32,338 nucleotides of DNA, taken from assembly GCA_013299055.1 (NCBI GenBank), contig JAAFKB010000044.1, positions 1 through 32,338 on the forward strand. Reading direction: 5' to 3'. The position numbers and the translations under genes were made by a program. Shown one piece after another: positions 31,693 through 32,338 of the stretch (its first letter is position 1; each line of letters starts with the position of its first letter). Origin of the DNA: Sphaerotilus sp. GTDB lineage: Bacteria; Pseudomonadota; Gammaproteobacteria; Burkholderiales; Burkholderiaceae_C. A model generated the notes under the pieces. That model was not told where the DNA came from and ran no database searches. It worked only from the letters and a program-made list of their open reading frames with translations.

Positions 31693-32338
31693 ATGAGCCC
31701 CGACGCCCCCGCTTCGCCCCTGCTGCGTGTCCTCGGCCACGTGCCCTACGCACCGACCTACGCCGCGATGCGCGCCTTCACCGAGGCCCGCACGCCGGAC
31801 ACCCCCGACGAACTCTGGCTGTGCTCGCACGACCCGGTCTACACCCAGGGCATCGCCGGCAAGCCCGAGCACGTCTTCGCACCCGAGGGCGTTCCCGTCG
31901 TGCAGACCAACCGCGGCGGCCAGGTCACGTACCACGGCCCTGGCCAGGTCGTCGCCTACCCGCTGATCGACCTGCGGCGCATCGGTCCGCAGGGCATCTA
32001 CGTCAAGGAATACGTCTACCGCATCGAGGAAGCCGTGATCCGCACGCTGGCCACCTTCGGCGTTACCGGCCACCGCGTCGCCAGCGCCCCCGGCATCTAC
32101 GTGCGGCTGGCCGATCCTTTCGACCATGCGGCACTGCGCGGACCAGCCGATCCGCGCGACCCCTTCCGCGGGCTGGGCAAGATCTCGGCGCTGGGCATCA
32201 AGGTCGCCAATCACTGCACCTACCACGGCGTGGCGCTCAACGTGGCGATGGACCTGTCGCCCTACCTGCGCATCAACCCTTGCGGCTATGCAGGGTTGCA
32301 GACGGTCGATTTGGCTACACTCGGCGTCCACGCCGACC
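31693..32338 (+). CDS. lipB: Octanoyltransferase LipB, 3' end cut by window
   Basis: Transfers octanoyl groups from acyl carrier protein to lipoyl domains, the first step of lipoic acid attachment. 215 codons are visible from ATG 31693. Motifs are [16 protein letters not shown], the substrate loop [20 protein letters not shown], catalytic Lys163 in [11 protein letters not shown], the [10 protein letters not shown] segment, and acyl-accepting Cys197 in INPCGYAG. Between IYVRL and RGLGK there are about 20 additional residues ([19 protein letters not shown]) compared with the E. coli enzyme, where I recall the Lys and Cys at about 135 and 169. lipA commonly follows, just beyond this window. Confidence 0.95.
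   Translation, partial: MSPDAPASPLLRVLGHVPYAPTYAAMRAFTEARTPDTPDELWLCSHDPVYTQGIAGKPEHVFAPEGVPVVQTNRGGQVTYHGPGQVVAYPLIDLRRIGPQGIYVKEYVYRIEEAVIRTLATFGVTGHRVASAPGIYVRLADPFDHAALRGPADPRDPFRGLGKISALGIKVANHCTYHGVALNVAMDLSPYLRINPCGYAGLQTVDLATLGVHAD

Overview
The window is very GC-rich DNA packed with short-gap, single-direction gene strings. The gene content points to a betaproteobacterium of the order Burkholderiales, most likely the Leptothrix/Sphaerotilus/Rubrivivax neighbourhood: System II cytochrome c maturation (ResB plus CcsA) next to engB and a c4-type cytochrome, msrPQ, and lipB. The genus is my inference. I see no rRNA, tRNA, CRISPR array or recognisable insertion sequence, and no gene-free stretch longer than 300 bases.

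1-8787 is a two-armed nucleoside uptake and salvage locus. Leftward from 5753 runs a tightly coupled operon: BMP-type binding protein, ABC ATPase, two permeases, cytidine deaminase and a purine nucleoside phosphorylase cut by the window edge. Rightward from 5872 run adenosine deaminase, a PfkB kinase (PsuK-like) and pseudouridine-5'-phosphate glycosidase (PsuG). The arms share a 118-bp divergent control region with a GC-rich palindrome. The cluster could import mixed nucleosides, deaminate them, phosphorolyse purine nucleosides and degrade pseudouridine to uracil and ribose 5-phosphate.

8788-13912 is a leftward unit: a class II glutamine amidotransferase (Dug3/YafJ-like), then Yej-type peptide ABC transporter genes (yejB, yejE, yejF) without a binding-protein gene, then two related 37-codon ORFs, then a leftward rho-independent terminator at about 8822-8896. 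The twin ORFs (9293-9406 and 9013-9126) share length, an MKxRWx[DE]WLxAAA start and a hydrophobic core. They are the most unusual item here.

13959-21222 holds a zinc-ribbon metallopeptidase-like protein, a membrane GGDEF-EAL protein, a geranylgeranyl-reductase-family flavoprotein, and a divergent patatin/POTRA/beta-barrel (type Vd) protein. 21247-23005 holds a LacI-family regulator overlapping engB.

23068-29497 is a rightward envelope and redox block: di-haem cytochrome c, resB, ccsA, a small conserved protein, and msrP-msrQ (repair of oxidised methionine in the periplasm). 29498-32338 holds a near-consensus sigma-70 promoter driving a multi-membrane protein that resembles ALG10-type GT-C glucosyltransferases, then an unrecognised 203-residue protein, and the first two thirds or more of lipB.

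All calls come from reading the sequence and from family knowledge. No database search was run.
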